Positions 1-9,144 of a stretch of 34,585 nucleotides of DNA are shown here, one piece after another. The stretch spans positions 1 to 34,585 of the forward strand of contig JABSPW010000018.1 of NCBI GenBank assembly GCA_013214285.1. Direction: 5' to 3'. The notes below the pieces were generated by a model, which ran no database searches, had not been told where the DNA came from, and saw only the letters and a program-made list of their open reading frames with translations. Each line of letters begins with the position of its first letter. Within the stretch, counting starts at the first letter, position 1. Made by a program: the position numbers and the translations under genes. This DNA is from Halioglobus sp. (GTDB lineage Bacteria > Pseudomonadota > Gammaproteobacteria > Pseudomonadales > Halieaceae).

Positions 1-1224
1 TGGCGATTTCACTTCCTCGAATTTAAGCCCCGCGTTTCGCGTTAGCCGGTCAAGGTATTTCTCTCCCATGGCTGCAGCGGGTGTCCAGAAGCCGCCGCCC
101 ACGTTCAAAACATCCTGTGCCAGGCACGCAGCTGCTTCTCCCAGCATTCTGGAGGTCGAGCCGTAACCGGGGTCCAGATCGCCACTGACTCTTATGGCGA
201 TATCTTTATCCCGGTCCGTTGGGTCCATGGCCAGAAAAAAGACCTCGTAGAAGCCCGCTTCTCGTTGCTCCCTGCTGGGACCTTCGCCGGGTAGAGGAAG
301 TAAGCGTTGCAGGAGTTGACGCGTGGCTCCCACTGTCAGGAGAACCATGCCCATTCCAGCGGCTGCACTGGCGAGAGTGGCCTTGGTGCGTGAATTATTT
401 AGCGACGCCTCGTCGTAGCGAAAGTCGGGCCCCCAGGCGAAATCCAGTAGGGCATTGGTCCGACGGACTACCCGGGTGTTGATGGCAGCCATCATGAAGG
501 GTGAGGTCCATTGGTCGAAATCCGCATCATAAACCGGACCGCGCTGATCGGCACCATCCTGCCCTGGGTTGACGCCAACAGGGTACAATGCATAGGGTGT
601 AGCCGCTTGTTTCATAACGGCCGGGTTGTCACGGGCCTCCTCCATCATGTTAATGATGCTGGCGGCGGTGCCGCCACTGAACGCGCCTAATGACTTGCCC
701 GTTCGGCCCTTCACTCGCTGCGCATAGTGGCCATGTCGCGTGCGCATCAACTGCTGTACATGCCAGACACCGACGTCGAAGGGTACTGAATCGAAGCCGC
801 AGGTATGCAGTATGCGGGCGCCGCTTGCTTCCGCAGCTTTCTGGTAGTCCGCGATCATTTCGATCATCCAATGGACTTCTCCAGTGAGATCACAGTAATG
901 TGTGCCTGTGTCGACGCAGGCGGCCACCAACGGCGTACCATATTTAGCATAGGGTCCTACCGTCGTACAGATAACCTGCGCGCGCTGTACCATGTCCGTC
1001 AGGCTGGCGGCATCATGACTTTCTGCCACGATGATAGTTAATTGTTCTCGTTGCGCCTCATGTAGGCTGCGCCGAACGGCTTCGAGCTTGTCGCGGTTGC
1101 GCCCCGCGATAGCCCAGCGCAGTTGTCCTCCCACGCCATATGTTTCGGCCAGGTATTCCACCACCAGTTTGCCGGTGAAACCGGTGGCGCCCCAAACAAT
1201 GACATCAAATTCACGTTCTGACAT
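1..1224 (-). CDS. Saccharopine dehydrogenase-like / trans-acting enoyl reductase family protein (3' end outside window)
   Basis: An open frame of 408 codons runs from an ATG at 1224 to the left edge without a stop, so the C-terminus is missing. The N-terminus has a Rossmann dinucleotide-binding motif, GATGFTGK at about residues 12-19, followed by AGRNRDKL. This is the pattern of the saccharopine-dehydrogenase NADP-binding family and the related trans-acting enoyl reductases. Further family-like stretches are TVGPYAKYG, THYCDLTGE and HTCGFDSVPFD. In this family the enzyme reduces or oxidises a carbonyl or enoyl substrate with NAD(P); the substrate cannot be read from sequence. A GGAG lies about 7 nt before the start. 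The start is only 9 nt downstream of the stop of the peptide symporter gene, so the two are probably one transcript. Confidence 0.8.
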   Translation of the reverse strand, partial: MSEREFDVIVWGATGFTGKLVVEYLAETYGVGGQLRWAIAGRNRDKLEAVRRSLHEAQREQLTIIVAESHDAASLTDMVQRAQVICTTVGPYAKYGTPLVAACVDTGTHYCDLTGEVHWMIEMIADYQKAAEASGARILHTCGFDSVPFDVGVWHVQQLMRTRHGHYAQRVKGRTGKSLGAFSGGTAASIINMMEEARDNPAVMKQAATPYALYPVGVNPGQDGADQRGPVYDADFDQWTSPFMMAAINTRVVRRTNALLDFAWGPDFRYDEASLNNSRTKATLASAAAGMGMVLLTVGATRQLLQRLLPLPGEGPSREQREAGFYEVFFLAMDPTDRDKDIAIRVSGDLDPGYGSTSRMLGEAAACLAQDVLNVGGGFWTPAAAMGEKYLDRLTRNAGLKFEEVKSP

Positions 1225-1233
1225 GGCGATCTC

Positions 1234-2778
1234 CTAGTAAATGCCGTGCATCATTTTTTTTAGTAGCGGCGAGACGAGCAACAGCAAAGTACCCACCCCC
1301 AATCCCAGATAGAGCAGTCCGACAAACAGTTCAGTGTAGGACGCCAGTGCGGCACCGATATCTGTGACCGTGCCATGGGTCGTATCAATAGCGGCCAGCT
1401 GGGCCAGTTGTACCGCAACAAATTCGGAGTAAGCAGTCGCCAGGAACCAGGCGCCCATCATGACACCTACAACGCTCGGCACTGACAATTTGGTGACTGC
1501 GGATAGTCCAACTGGCGACAGACACAACTCTCCCGTCGTGTGTAAAAGGTACGCTAGCACCATCCAGTAGCCGACTACCATACCCGCTTCATTCGGACAG
1601 GCCGCACCAAGCACTAGCGCGCCAAACCCCAGCCCCGCCTGGACAATACCCAGAGCGAACTTGACAGGCGTACTGGGCTCCTGATCACGACGCCCTAGCG
1701 CGGTCCAAAGCCAGGCAAACAGCGGGGCGAAAAGGAAGATGAACAGGGCATTGAGGGAACCGAACTGAGAGGCCGTTAGCTCGATGCCGAAGATGCTGCG
1801 GTCCAGCACCCGGTCTGCGTAAAGGGTCATGGAGGCTGCGCCTTGCTCAAAGAGTGCCCAGAAAACGACGCTAAAGAGGGTCAGAATTACCAGCGCCATC
1901 ATGCGATCGCGTTCGATGGGGTCACAGTAAAAAAAAATAAACCAGCAGAGACCTAGCAGTACCGCCAGTGACAGCAAGTTGAGGGTAAAACCCACGGCGC
2001 CGTTAAACTGCAACATAAACCAGACGAGGCACGCGCCGGCCAGTCCACCGAGGTAGATGCTCCATTCCCTATTCAGGCCGATTACCGTCTTTTCTGCAAG
2101 AACGCTTTTGTCTTTTGGTTCGGCGAGACCGTAAAGATACCGCTGCCCTCGCAGAAAAGTGACCAGACCAATTACCATCCCGATGCCCGCCAGGCCGAAA
2201 CCATAGCGCCAACCATAAGTCTCTCCGAGGTAGCCACACAATAGTGTCGCCGTGAACGCGCCGATATTAATCCCCATGTAAAAAATGGTGAAGCCGCCAT
2301 CACGCCTAGGGTCGTCCTGGTCATAAAGCCGGCCAACAATAGTGGAGATATTGGGTTTTAGAAAACCTACACCTATAACGATCAATGCCAACGACAAGTA
2401 GAATACTTGCAGAGCGGCGTCATCACGGATCACTTCGTTACCGGCATATTGGGCTGGTACGCCCTCGATAGCCATACCCAAGTGACCCAGTGCGAGCAGC
2501 ACACCGCCGAATACCACGGCTTTGCGCATACCCAGGTAGCGGTCGGCTAGTAAGCCGCCGATGACGGGCATTGCATACACTAGAGCAGCGTAGCCGCCGA
2601 GCACCTCCAGGCCCTGACTATCGCTGAATAAATGGTACTTAGTGAGATACAGTAGCAACAGGTATTTCATTCCGTAAAATGAAAATCGTTCCCACAGTTC
2701 TGTAGCGAAACAGACAAAAAGCCCGCGAGGATGTCCGAGAAAACCTGCGCCTCTTTCGGTAGTGCTGACAGTTATCAT
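1234..2778 (-). CDS. POT/PTR-family proton-coupled peptide symporter (MFS)
   Basis: A 514-residue polytopic inner-membrane protein. The N-terminal ELWERFSFYGMKYLL contains the ExxER proton-coupling motif typical of proton-dependent oligopeptide transporters. It is followed by PVIGGLLADRYLG, the MFS loop 2-3 motif, and FYMGINIGAF, the PTR2 family signature. Length and about 14 predicted hydrophobic segments fit bacterial Dtp/YjdL-type transporters, which import di- and tripeptides. The start ATG has no obvious Shine-Dalgarno, but the family N-terminus begins close to it. The gene is divergent from a peptide-type ABC importer and lies immediately upstream of the saccharopine dehydrogenase-like gene, which suggests a peptide or amino-acid uptake locus. 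Confidence 0.92.
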   Translation of the reverse strand: MITVSTTERGAGFLGHPRGLFVCFATELWERFSFYGMKYLLLLYLTKYHLFSDSQGLEVLGGYAALVYAMPVIGGLLADRYLGMRKAVVFGGVLLALGHLGMAIEGVPAQYAGNEVIRDDAALQVFYLSLALIVIGVGFLKPNISTIVGRLYDQDDPRRDGGFTIFYMGINIGAFTATLLCGYLGETYGWRYGFGLAGIGMVIGLVTFLRGQRYLYGLAEPKDKSVLAEKTVIGLNREWSIYLGGLAGACLVWFMLQFNGAVGFTLNLLSLAVLLGLCWFIFFYCDPIERDRMMALVILTLFSVVFWALFEQGAASMTLYADRVLDRSIFGIELTASQFGSLNALFIFLFAPLFAWLWTALGRRDQEPSTPVKFALGIVQAGLGFGALVLGAACPNEAGMVVGYWMVLAYLLHTTGELCLSPVGLSAVTKLSVPSVVGVMMGAWFLATAYSEFVAVQLAQLAAIDTTHGTVTDIGAALASYTELFVGLLYLGLGVGTLLLLVSPLLKKMMHGIY

Positions 2779-2935
2779 GTGATTCAGTCGCCCATGCCCA
2801 TGTTGGGATATTGGCTGGCCACCTATTATAGAGCCTGGACCGTCAGCCGCACGCTCAATTCTGTATCGGGATTTTTGCGTGCGAGCAGCGCGTCAACAGG
2901 GTATGCTTGCGCAGTTTATATCAACTGCACCTCGC

Positions 2936-5131
2936 ATGACTGCTGCTCAGACGAACCAGCCCCGATTGGCCAGGATTGTGAATAGACTCTGTTTGGCAGT
3001 GCTTTTTTACCTCCTGGTGGCCTGCGGTGATGCGCCCTTAAACAATCCGCACCCTCACCACCCTGAAGATGCGATGGTGTACCAGAGCTTCATGCAGTCG
3101 ATACCTAAGCACCTGGATCCGGCGCAATCTTGGGCAGTTAATGAAGCCATCTACATCAGCCAGATCTACGAGCCGCCATTGGGTTACCACTTCCTAAAGC
3201 GTCCTTTCGAGCTCATACCCACCGCCCTTGAATCCATGCCCGAGATTTCCTATCTGGATGCCGACGGTAATGCAGTGGTGGAAGATGACGAGGCGCTTGC
3301 CTTTACGCGCTATACACTGCGACTCCGTGACGATTTACTGTATCAGCCGCACCCTGCTTTTGCCCTGGACAAGGCGGGGCAGCCGCTATATCTGTTCAAG
3401 ACTGCGCAGGAGGGGAGACGCTACCGGCAGATTCCAGATTTTCCGGAGACAGGATACCGGCCCGTGTATGCCAACGATTATGTCTATGGCATCAAACGCT
3501 TGGCAGATCCGGTTATAGCTTCGCCCATGCTCGGCTTCATGTCCCAATATATTCAGGGAATGACAGAGTTCAGTGCCATGTTGCCTGGGCCTCCTCGTAA
3601 GGGCTGGCTGAACCTAGACGATTTTCATATGGAGGGGCTGGAAGTGCTCGATGACCGCACACTGACTATCACCCTCAATGGGCGTTATCCCCAGTTCCCG
3701 TTCTGGCTGGCGATGCATTTTTTTTCGCCAATCGCGCCGGAGGTGGACCGTTTTTACCACAACCCGGGGTTTGTCGATCGTAACCTGACTCTGGACTGGT
3801 GGCCCGTGGGCTCCGGGCCTTTTATGATGGTTGAGAATAACCCTAACAAGGAGATCGTGCTCGAGAGAAATCCCAACTACCGTGAGGATTTTTTTCCAGA
3901 GGAGGGTGAGCCGGGTGATCAAGAGGCGGGCTATCTAGACGATGCCGGCAAGCGATTACCTTTTCTGGATAGGGCAGTCTTTACACTGGAAAAACAGCCG
4001 CTGTCTTACTGGACGAAGTTTTTACAGGGGTATTTCGATCGCTCTGGAGAAACACAAGGTTATCCCTTGGGTCTTTTTGATCAAGCATTCACAGTGAGCC
4101 CAGACGGCGTTTCGGTTGATTCGGAATTAGCGGATCGGGGGTTGACAATGTCGCCCAGTGTTGAACCCTCGGTTTTTTATTATGGCTTTAATATGTTAGA
4201 TCCCGTTCTGGGGGGCTATACCGAGGAACGGCGTAAGCTGCGCCAGGCGCTGCAGATTGCTTTTCCGACGGAGGAATACCTCAGCATATTCTACGAGGGT
4301 AATGGTATTGTCGCGCAGAGCCCGATTCCTCCTGGCATCCCGGGGCACTTGCAGGGCAAGGCCGGTATGAATCCATATGTGTACGATTGGGTTGACGGCG
4401 AGCCGAAACGTAAGTCCCTGGAAATTGCTAAGCAGTTACTGGTGGAGGCGGGCTATCCCAACGGTCGCGATGCGCGCACCGGGGAACCCTTGAAGATTTT
4501 CCTTGATGTGCAAAGTCAGGCGGTCAATAACACCCGTAAGCGATGGATTGAGCGAGTATTTTCAGAGGTCGGTGTGCAGGTAGAGTTTCGTCCAGCAGAC
4601 TTTAACCGCACGCGTGAGAAGATGCTTACCGGGAATAGCCAAATCTATTCAGCCGCCTGGGGAGCGGATTACCCAGATCCGGAGAACTTTTTGTTTCTGT
4701 TATACGGTCCGGAGAGCCCGCTGATATGCAAATGTGATGGCGCCAATTATAGCAATTACGAAAACGAGGAGTACGATGCGTTATTTCGCAGAATGCGCGT
4801 ATTGCCCTCGGGTCCGGAACGTGATGCCCTGATTGACCAGATGGTGCAGCTTTACCAGCGCGATGCGGTCTGGCTGTACGCGTTTAACCCGAAGCGCATT
4901 TTCCTGAACAATCCTTGGGTTTTTAACAACAAGCGTCACGGTATATCTAATGCCACCCTGAAATATACTCGGATCGATGGGCAGCAACGGGACAAGTTGC
5001 GAACTCGCTGGAACGAGCCGACGATTTGGCCACTTCACGTTGCTCTGATTCTGTTAATCGCACTAATAGCGCCAGGAGTTGTCGCCTATCGTCGCCGCCG
5101 CAGTGCCACCGCCCGGCAGGGGAGGGTATAG
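2936..5131 (+). CDS. Peptide-type ABC transporter substrate-binding lipoprotein (SBP family 5), with C-terminal membrane anchor
   Basis: About 731 residues from the ATG at 2936, an in-frame GTG at 2879 being the furthest upstream alternative. The chosen start gives a short basic n-region, a hydrophobic stretch and a lipobox LVAC with Cys30, so it should be a lipoprotein facing the periplasm. The body carries family-5 features: VYGIKRLADP, VGSGPFMMVENNPNKEIVLERNPNY, WGADYPDPENFL and the late YQRDAVWLYAFNP. This family delivers oligopeptides or similar solutes to the permeases encoded next. The protein is longer than usual (about 500-600). It ends with a second hydrophobic segment (HVALILLIALIAPGVVAY) followed by RRRR, a probable C-terminal transmembrane anchor that is unusual for a binding protein. 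Its stop is 1 nt before the permease start. Confidence 0.9.
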   Translation: MTAAQTNQPRLARIVNRLCLAVLFYLLVACGDAPLNNPHPHHPEDAMVYQSFMQSIPKHLDPAQSWAVNEAIYISQIYEPPLGYHFLKRPFELIPTALESMPEISYLDADGNAVVEDDEALAFTRYTLRLRDDLLYQPHPAFALDKAGQPLYLFKTAQEGRRYRQIPDFPETGYRPVYANDYVYGIKRLADPVIASPMLGFMSQYIQGMTEFSAMLPGPPRKGWLNLDDFHMEGLEVLDDRTLTITLNGRYPQFPFWLAMHFFSPIAPEVDRFYHNPGFVDRNLTLDWWPVGSGPFMMVENNPNKEIVLERNPNYREDFFPEEGEPGDQEAGYLDDAGKRLPFLDRAVFTLEKQPLSYWTKFLQGYFDRSGETQGYPLGLFDQAFTVSPDGVSVDSELADRGLTMSPSVEPSVFYYGFNMLDPVLGGYTEERRKLRQALQIAFPTEEYLSIFYEGNGIVAQSPIPPGIPGHLQGKAGMNPYVYDWVDGEPKRKSLEIAKQLLVEAGYPNGRDARTGEPLKIFLDVQSQAVNNTRKRWIERVFSEVGVQVEFRPADFNRTREKMLTGNSQIYSAAWGADYPDPENFLFLLYGPESPLICKCDGANYSNYENEEYDALFRRMRVLPSGPERDALIDQMVQLYQRDAVWLYAFNPKRIFLNNPWVFNNKRHGISNATLKYTRIDGQQRDKLRTRWNEPTIWPLHVALILLIALIAPGVVAYRRRRSATARQGRV

Positions 5132-5132
5132 G

Positions 5133-6110
5133 GTGTTAGCGTATATCGTACGACGACTTTTTTATGCCGTGCCGATACTCATTGGTGTTAATTTGTTAAC
5201 GTTTATTCTGTTTTTCGTTGTGAATTCACCGGACGATATGGCCATCTCCCAGCTGGGAGCGAAGCACGTGACTCCGGAAATTGTTCAGGCGTGGAAGCAA
5301 AAAAATGGTTACGACCTGCCGTTGTTCTTTAATGCGGATGCTGGGGGCAGCGGGGCATTTACCGAGACAATTTTCTTCACCAAATCCGTGAGGTTGTTTG
5401 CTCTCGATTTTGGCCGCTCTGAAAGTGGGCGTGATATTTCCGCTGACGTATCTAACCGGATGTGGCCGAGTCTGGCGGTAGCGATCCCGAACTTTGTCAT
5501 TGGTATCTGGGTCAATATCTGTGTAGCGCTGCTCGTCGTGATGTTTCATGGCACCCGTCTGGATCGTTGGGCCGTAGCCTTGTTCGTGGGACTCATGTCC
5601 ATTTCCTATCTGTTTTATATAATTGGCGGGCAGTACTTGGTGGCGCGAGTCTGGAAATTAGTGCCGATCTCCGGTTTCTCGGGAGATGAGCACATATGGA
5701 AATTTCTGATACTACCGATACTAGTTGGCGTGGTGTCGGGGATTGGTTCCGGTGCCCGCTGGTACCGTACCCTTTTTCTGGAAGAAGCCAGCCAGGAATA
5801 CGTTCGGACTGCGCGAGCGAAGGGAGCCGGGGAGTTGCGAATCCTCTTTCGGCATATTTTGCCTAATGCCCTAATCCCCATCTTAACGGGCATCGTGGTT
5901 GTCATTCCCGCACTGTTCATGGGAGGGCTGTTGATAGAGTCCTTCTTTAGCATTCCGGGCTTAGGCAGTTACATGCTCGATGCCATCCAGTCCCAGGACT
6001 TTGCCATTGTGCGCAGTATGGTATTCCTGGGTTCTATCCTGTATATCATCGGTTTGATACTCACCGATATCTCGTATACCTGGGCCGACCCCCGGGTGCG
6101 ACTGGAGTAA
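5133..6110 (+). CDS. ABC transporter permease, DppB/OppB/YejB type
   Basis: The GTG at 5133 is preferred. It follows the binding-protein stop by 1 nt, has a strong AGGGGAGGG just upstream, and yields the standard family N-terminus LAYIVRRLFYAVPILIGVNLL. The upstream in-frame ATG at 5079 only adds a stretch shadowing the previous gene. The product has 325 residues with about six membrane segments. The cytoplasmic EAA loop that contacts the ATPase is visible as YVRTARAKGAGELRILFRHILPN. This subunit forms half of the inner-membrane channel of a peptide-type importer together with the next gene. The family usually has 300-360 residues, so this one looks complete. Confidence 0.93.
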   Translation: MLAYIVRRLFYAVPILIGVNLLTFILFFVVNSPDDMAISQLGAKHVTPEIVQAWKQKNGYDLPLFFNADAGGSGAFTETIFFTKSVRLFALDFGRSESGRDISADVSNRMWPSLAVAIPNFVIGIWVNICVALLVVMFHGTRLDRWAVALFVGLMSISYLFYIIGGQYLVARVWKLVPISGFSGDEHIWKFLILPILVGVVSGIGSGARWYRTLFLEEASQEYVRTARAKGAGELRILFRHILPNALIPILTGIVVVIPALFMGGLLIESFFSIPGLGSYMLDAIQSQDFAIVRSMVFLGSILYIIGLILTDISYTWADPRVRLE

Positions 6111-6113
6111 GCC

Positions 6114-7484
6114 GTGAAGCCACTGCTGCTTTGGTCTGATGGGCTGATTTTTCTTCTAGTATTCTCCCTGATAGCGTTCTTTCTAAAGCTGGGAAGAAAC
6201 CTGCAGACACAGAAGCGTTGGGGACAGGTGTTTAACACGCGGCTTGGCATGGTCACTTTTACCGTTATCGCCGTTTATGTTCTTGTTGCCTTGCTGGATT
6301 CTCTGCATTTCCGTCGCGCGTTGGAGCCAGTGGCGGGGGCGCCTGCAGGGGAGGTGTTTTACGACAACCGGGTGACCAGCGTGCTCGATCTCATGCTCGG
6401 TGGCATGGGCGACCGTTATGAGCGCACCTACTCGGCACCCTTTGCCCTGAAGTCCTTTGAAAAGCAAAACATGAAGGATGGTAGTGGGGTAGGTTACCGG
6501 GATTACCCGCTGCTGCGCCACGGCGGCCGCCACCTGGAGACTGCGGCTGACCGCGCTTCGGATATTTTCTGGAAATCTCTTTGGGGGATAGGGATGGGCT
6601 TGCTGGTTGCGCTAATAGTTGTGGGCCTACAATGGGTATTCCTGCGACGCAGTCCCTATCCCTGGCGCGCCTCCTGGCTTGCGCAGGCCATTATAATAGT
6701 GCTTGCCGTGTGGCTGGTCAGCGTGAGTAAGTATTACCATGTGTTGGGGACAGACCGAGGTGGATTGGATGTCGCTTACCAGAGCATCAAAGGAATACGT
6801 ACAGGGGTATTGTTAGGCACACTAGCAACGCTGATTATGCTCCCTATCGCGGTCACCCTTGGTGTGATGGCGGGATATTTCAAGGGCTGGGTCGATGACG
6901 GGGTGCAGTACTTGTATACCACGTTGAGTTCCATACCGGGCATTTTGTTGATCGCCGCTTCAGTGTTGATGTTTCAGGTGTATATTGATCTCAACCCCGA
7001 CGCTTTTTCCGTTGGTTTGGAGAAAGCGGATGCCCGTTTTCTAGCGCTTTGTTTTATCCTTGGCGTTACCAGCTGGTCTTCTCTTTGTCGACTGATTCGT
7101 GCCGAGACCCTGAAGCTTAGCCAGTTGGGTTATGTGCAGGCCGCGCACGCTTTTGGTGTCAGCCATCGTCGTGTCTTGGCGCGACACATTTTGCCCAATG
7201 TCTCGCACATCATCTTGATAACATTTGTATTGGATTTTAGTTCATTGGTGCTGGCCGAGGCGGTGTTATCGTATATCGGTGTCGGTATCGACCCATCCAT
7301 GAGTAGTTGGGGGAACATGATTAATGGCGGGCGCGCAGAGCTGTCTCAAGAGCCTGTCGTGTGGTGGACCTTGTCTGGTGCCTTTTTCTTTATGGTGGTG
7401 TTGGTGCTGGCGGCCAACCTGTTTGCGGATCTGGTGCGCGACGCCTTTGACCCCCGTACTAGCCTCGGGGCGACGCATTCATGA
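6114..7484 (+). CDS. ABC transporter permease, DppC/OppC/YejE type, with extended N-terminal region
   Basis: A GTG start 3 nt after the previous stop with GGAG upstream indicates coupling. The canonical DppC entry motif appears late, as HVLGTDRGGLDV at residues 209-220, followed by SIKGIRTGVLLG and the EAA loop (YVQAAHAFGVSHRRVLARHILPN) and the terminal NLFADLVRDAFDPR. Normal family members have one membrane segment before the HPLGTD motif and about 280-340 residues in total. Here there are 456 residues. Two hydrophobic segments (about 11-25 and 46-62) and a roughly 95-residue probably periplasmic loop come first, then two more segments (about 157-176 and 189-205) before the motif. The role of the insertion is unknown. 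Confidence 0.9.
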   Translation: MKPLLLWSDGLIFLLVFSLIAFFLKLGRNLQTQKRWGQVFNTRLGMVTFTVIAVYVLVALLDSLHFRRALEPVAGAPAGEVFYDNRVTSVLDLMLGGMGDRYERTYSAPFALKSFEKQNMKDGSGVGYRDYPLLRHGGRHLETAADRASDIFWKSLWGIGMGLLVALIVVGLQWVFLRRSPYPWRASWLAQAIIIVLAVWLVSVSKYYHVLGTDRGGLDVAYQSIKGIRTGVLLGTLATLIMLPIAVTLGVMAGYFKGWVDDGVQYLYTTLSSIPGILLIAASVLMFQVYIDLNPDAFSVGLEKADARFLALCFILGVTSWSSLCRLIRAETLKLSQLGYVQAAHAFGVSHRRVLARHILPNVSHIILITFVLDFSSLVLAEAVLSYIGVGIDPSMSSWGNMINGGRAELSQEPVVWWTLSGAFFFMVVLVLAANLFADLVRDAFDPRTSLGATHS

Positions 7485-9088
7485 GTGATGCTGCGGTCAT
7501 TATGCAGGTCAGGGATTTGCACGTGGAAGTGGCTGAGGCACAACTCGAGATTCTCAAGGGTGTTAGCTTTGACCTGAAGGCCGGTGAAATATTTGCCCTG
7601 GTCGGCGAATCGGGGAGTGGTAAGTCCTTAACCTCACTTGCTACCATGCGTTTGCTGGCCGACGCGCTGCGCATAACCGACGGTCAGGTACGGGTTGGTG
7701 GCAGGGACCTGTTTGCGCTGTCCGAGGCGGCTATGCAAGACATACGCGGTCGGCGTGTGGCAATGATCTTTCAAAACGCCATGTCGGCCCTCAATCCGGT
7801 GCAGAAGGTCGGCGATCAGGTGGCGGAGACTTTGCGATTGCATACAGCGCTGCGAGGGGACGCATTGCGACAGCGTATAATGCAATTATTTGCAGAGGTG
7901 GGTATTCCGGACCCTGCCGTCCGCTGTCATTTCTACCCCCACCAGATGTCCGGGGGTCAGCAACAGCGGGTCATGATTGCCCTTGCGCTGGCTTGTGAGC
8001 CCGACGTATTGATCGCGGATGAGCCCACCACCGCCCTTGACGTCACCATTCAGGCCCAGGTGCTGGACCTGATACGCGACCTGACCCGAACCCGTCAACT
8101 TGCGGTGCTGTTGATCACACACGATATGGGCGTAGTCAATCAGGTTGCCGACGAGGTGGCGGTCATGTACCGCGGTGAGATCATCGAGCAGGCGGCCGCG
8201 GCCGATTTTTTCCGTAACCCGCAACAGACCTATAGCCGACGGTTACTTGATGCGTTGCCAGATCTCAGCAGCTTCAATGCGCAGGGCCGTGGGCTCAGCC
8301 TGCTGGAATTGGAAGGCGTCAAAGTACACTTCCCGATTCGAAAAGGTGTGTTGCAGCGAGTAGTAGACCATGCTCGTGCCGTCGATGGTGTGTCACTGCG
8401 TATTGCTCGCGGCGAAACCTATGCTTTGGTTGGCGAGTCTGGCAGTGGCAAGTCGACACTAGGTAGAGCCATATTGAATTTGGAACCGGTTGCCGCCGGT
8501 CGAGTGGTCTTCGATGGTGAGGAATTGCAGTCGAAGGATCGCCGAGCCATGTTGCCATTCCGGCGCCGTATCCAGGTAGTATTTCAGAATCCCTACTCAT
8601 CGATGAATCCGCGTCTATCAGTAGAACTTATTATCCGCGAAGGTTTAAGCAGCTTGCGCAGAGATCTTGCACCTGCAGAGCGATCATCACGCATCGATGA
8701 GTTGCTGCAACGTGTGCAGCTTGATGCCAATATCAAACAGCGTTTCCCGCATGAGTTGTCCGGCGGTCAGCTGCAGCGCGTCGCAATTGCCCGGGCGCTG
8801 GCGGTTGAACCAGAGCTGATTATTTGTGACGAGCCGACGAGTGCCCTCGACGTCTCCATTCGGGCCGAAGTACTCGACCTTTTGAGGGCGCTGCAACGGG
8901 ACTCGGGCGTATCCTACCTGTTTATTACCCACGATTTGTCCATTGTGCCCACATTAGCACATCAGGTTGGTGTGATGCGTCAGGGTGTACTGGTGGAGCA
9001 GGGTAATGCCGAACAGATACTGACGTGTCCACAGCATGCATACACGCGGGCACTGCTGGCATCAGTCCCCAAACTGGAGCACCGCTAG
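7481..9088 (+). CDS. Double-domain ABC transporter ATPase (YejF/GsiA type)
   Basis: The start overlaps the permease stop by 4 nt (ATGA). The 535-residue product contains two complete ATPase domains. The first has Walker A GESGSGKS at 42-49, signature SGGQQQR at 157-163 and Walker B LIADEP near 177-182. The second has Walker A GESGSGKS at 318-325, signature LSGGQLQR at 426-433 and Walker B IICDEP near 447-452. Each is followed by a switch His (ITHD). Such DppD-DppF fusions power peptide-type importers (YejABEF, GsiABCD). Together with the three preceding genes this makes a self-contained importer operon. A 12-bp palindrome overlaps the stop codon but is too short to call a terminator. Confidence 0.95.
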   Translation: MSDAAVIMQVRDLHVEVAEAQLEILKGVSFDLKAGEIFALVGESGSGKSLTSLATMRLLADALRITDGQVRVGGRDLFALSEAAMQDIRGRRVAMIFQNAMSALNPVQKVGDQVAETLRLHTALRGDALRQRIMQLFAEVGIPDPAVRCHFYPHQMSGGQQQRVMIALALACEPDVLIADEPTTALDVTIQAQVLDLIRDLTRTRQLAVLLITHDMGVVNQVADEVAVMYRGEIIEQAAAADFFRNPQQTYSRRLLDALPDLSSFNAQGRGLSLLELEGVKVHFPIRKGVLQRVVDHARAVDGVSLRIARGETYALVGESGSGKSTLGRAILNLEPVAAGRVVFDGEELQSKDRRAMLPFRRRIQVVFQNPYSSMNPRLSVELIIREGLSSLRRDLAPAERSSRIDELLQRVQLDANIKQRFPHELSGGQLQRVAIARALAVEPELIICDEPTSALDVSIRAEVLDLLRALQRDSGVSYLFITHDLSIVPTLAHQVGVMRQGVLVEQGNAEQILTCPQHAYTRALLASVPKLEHR

Positions 9089-9144
9089 CGGTTGGCTTCA
9101 CTGTCTTTTATGTAGGGCTAGGATATGAGACAAGGTGAACTTTG

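Noticed and set aside
9081..9092. Palindrome ACCGCTAGCGGT over the ATPase stop codon as a terminator
   Set aside because: As a hairpin it has only a 4-bp stem and is not followed by a T tract.
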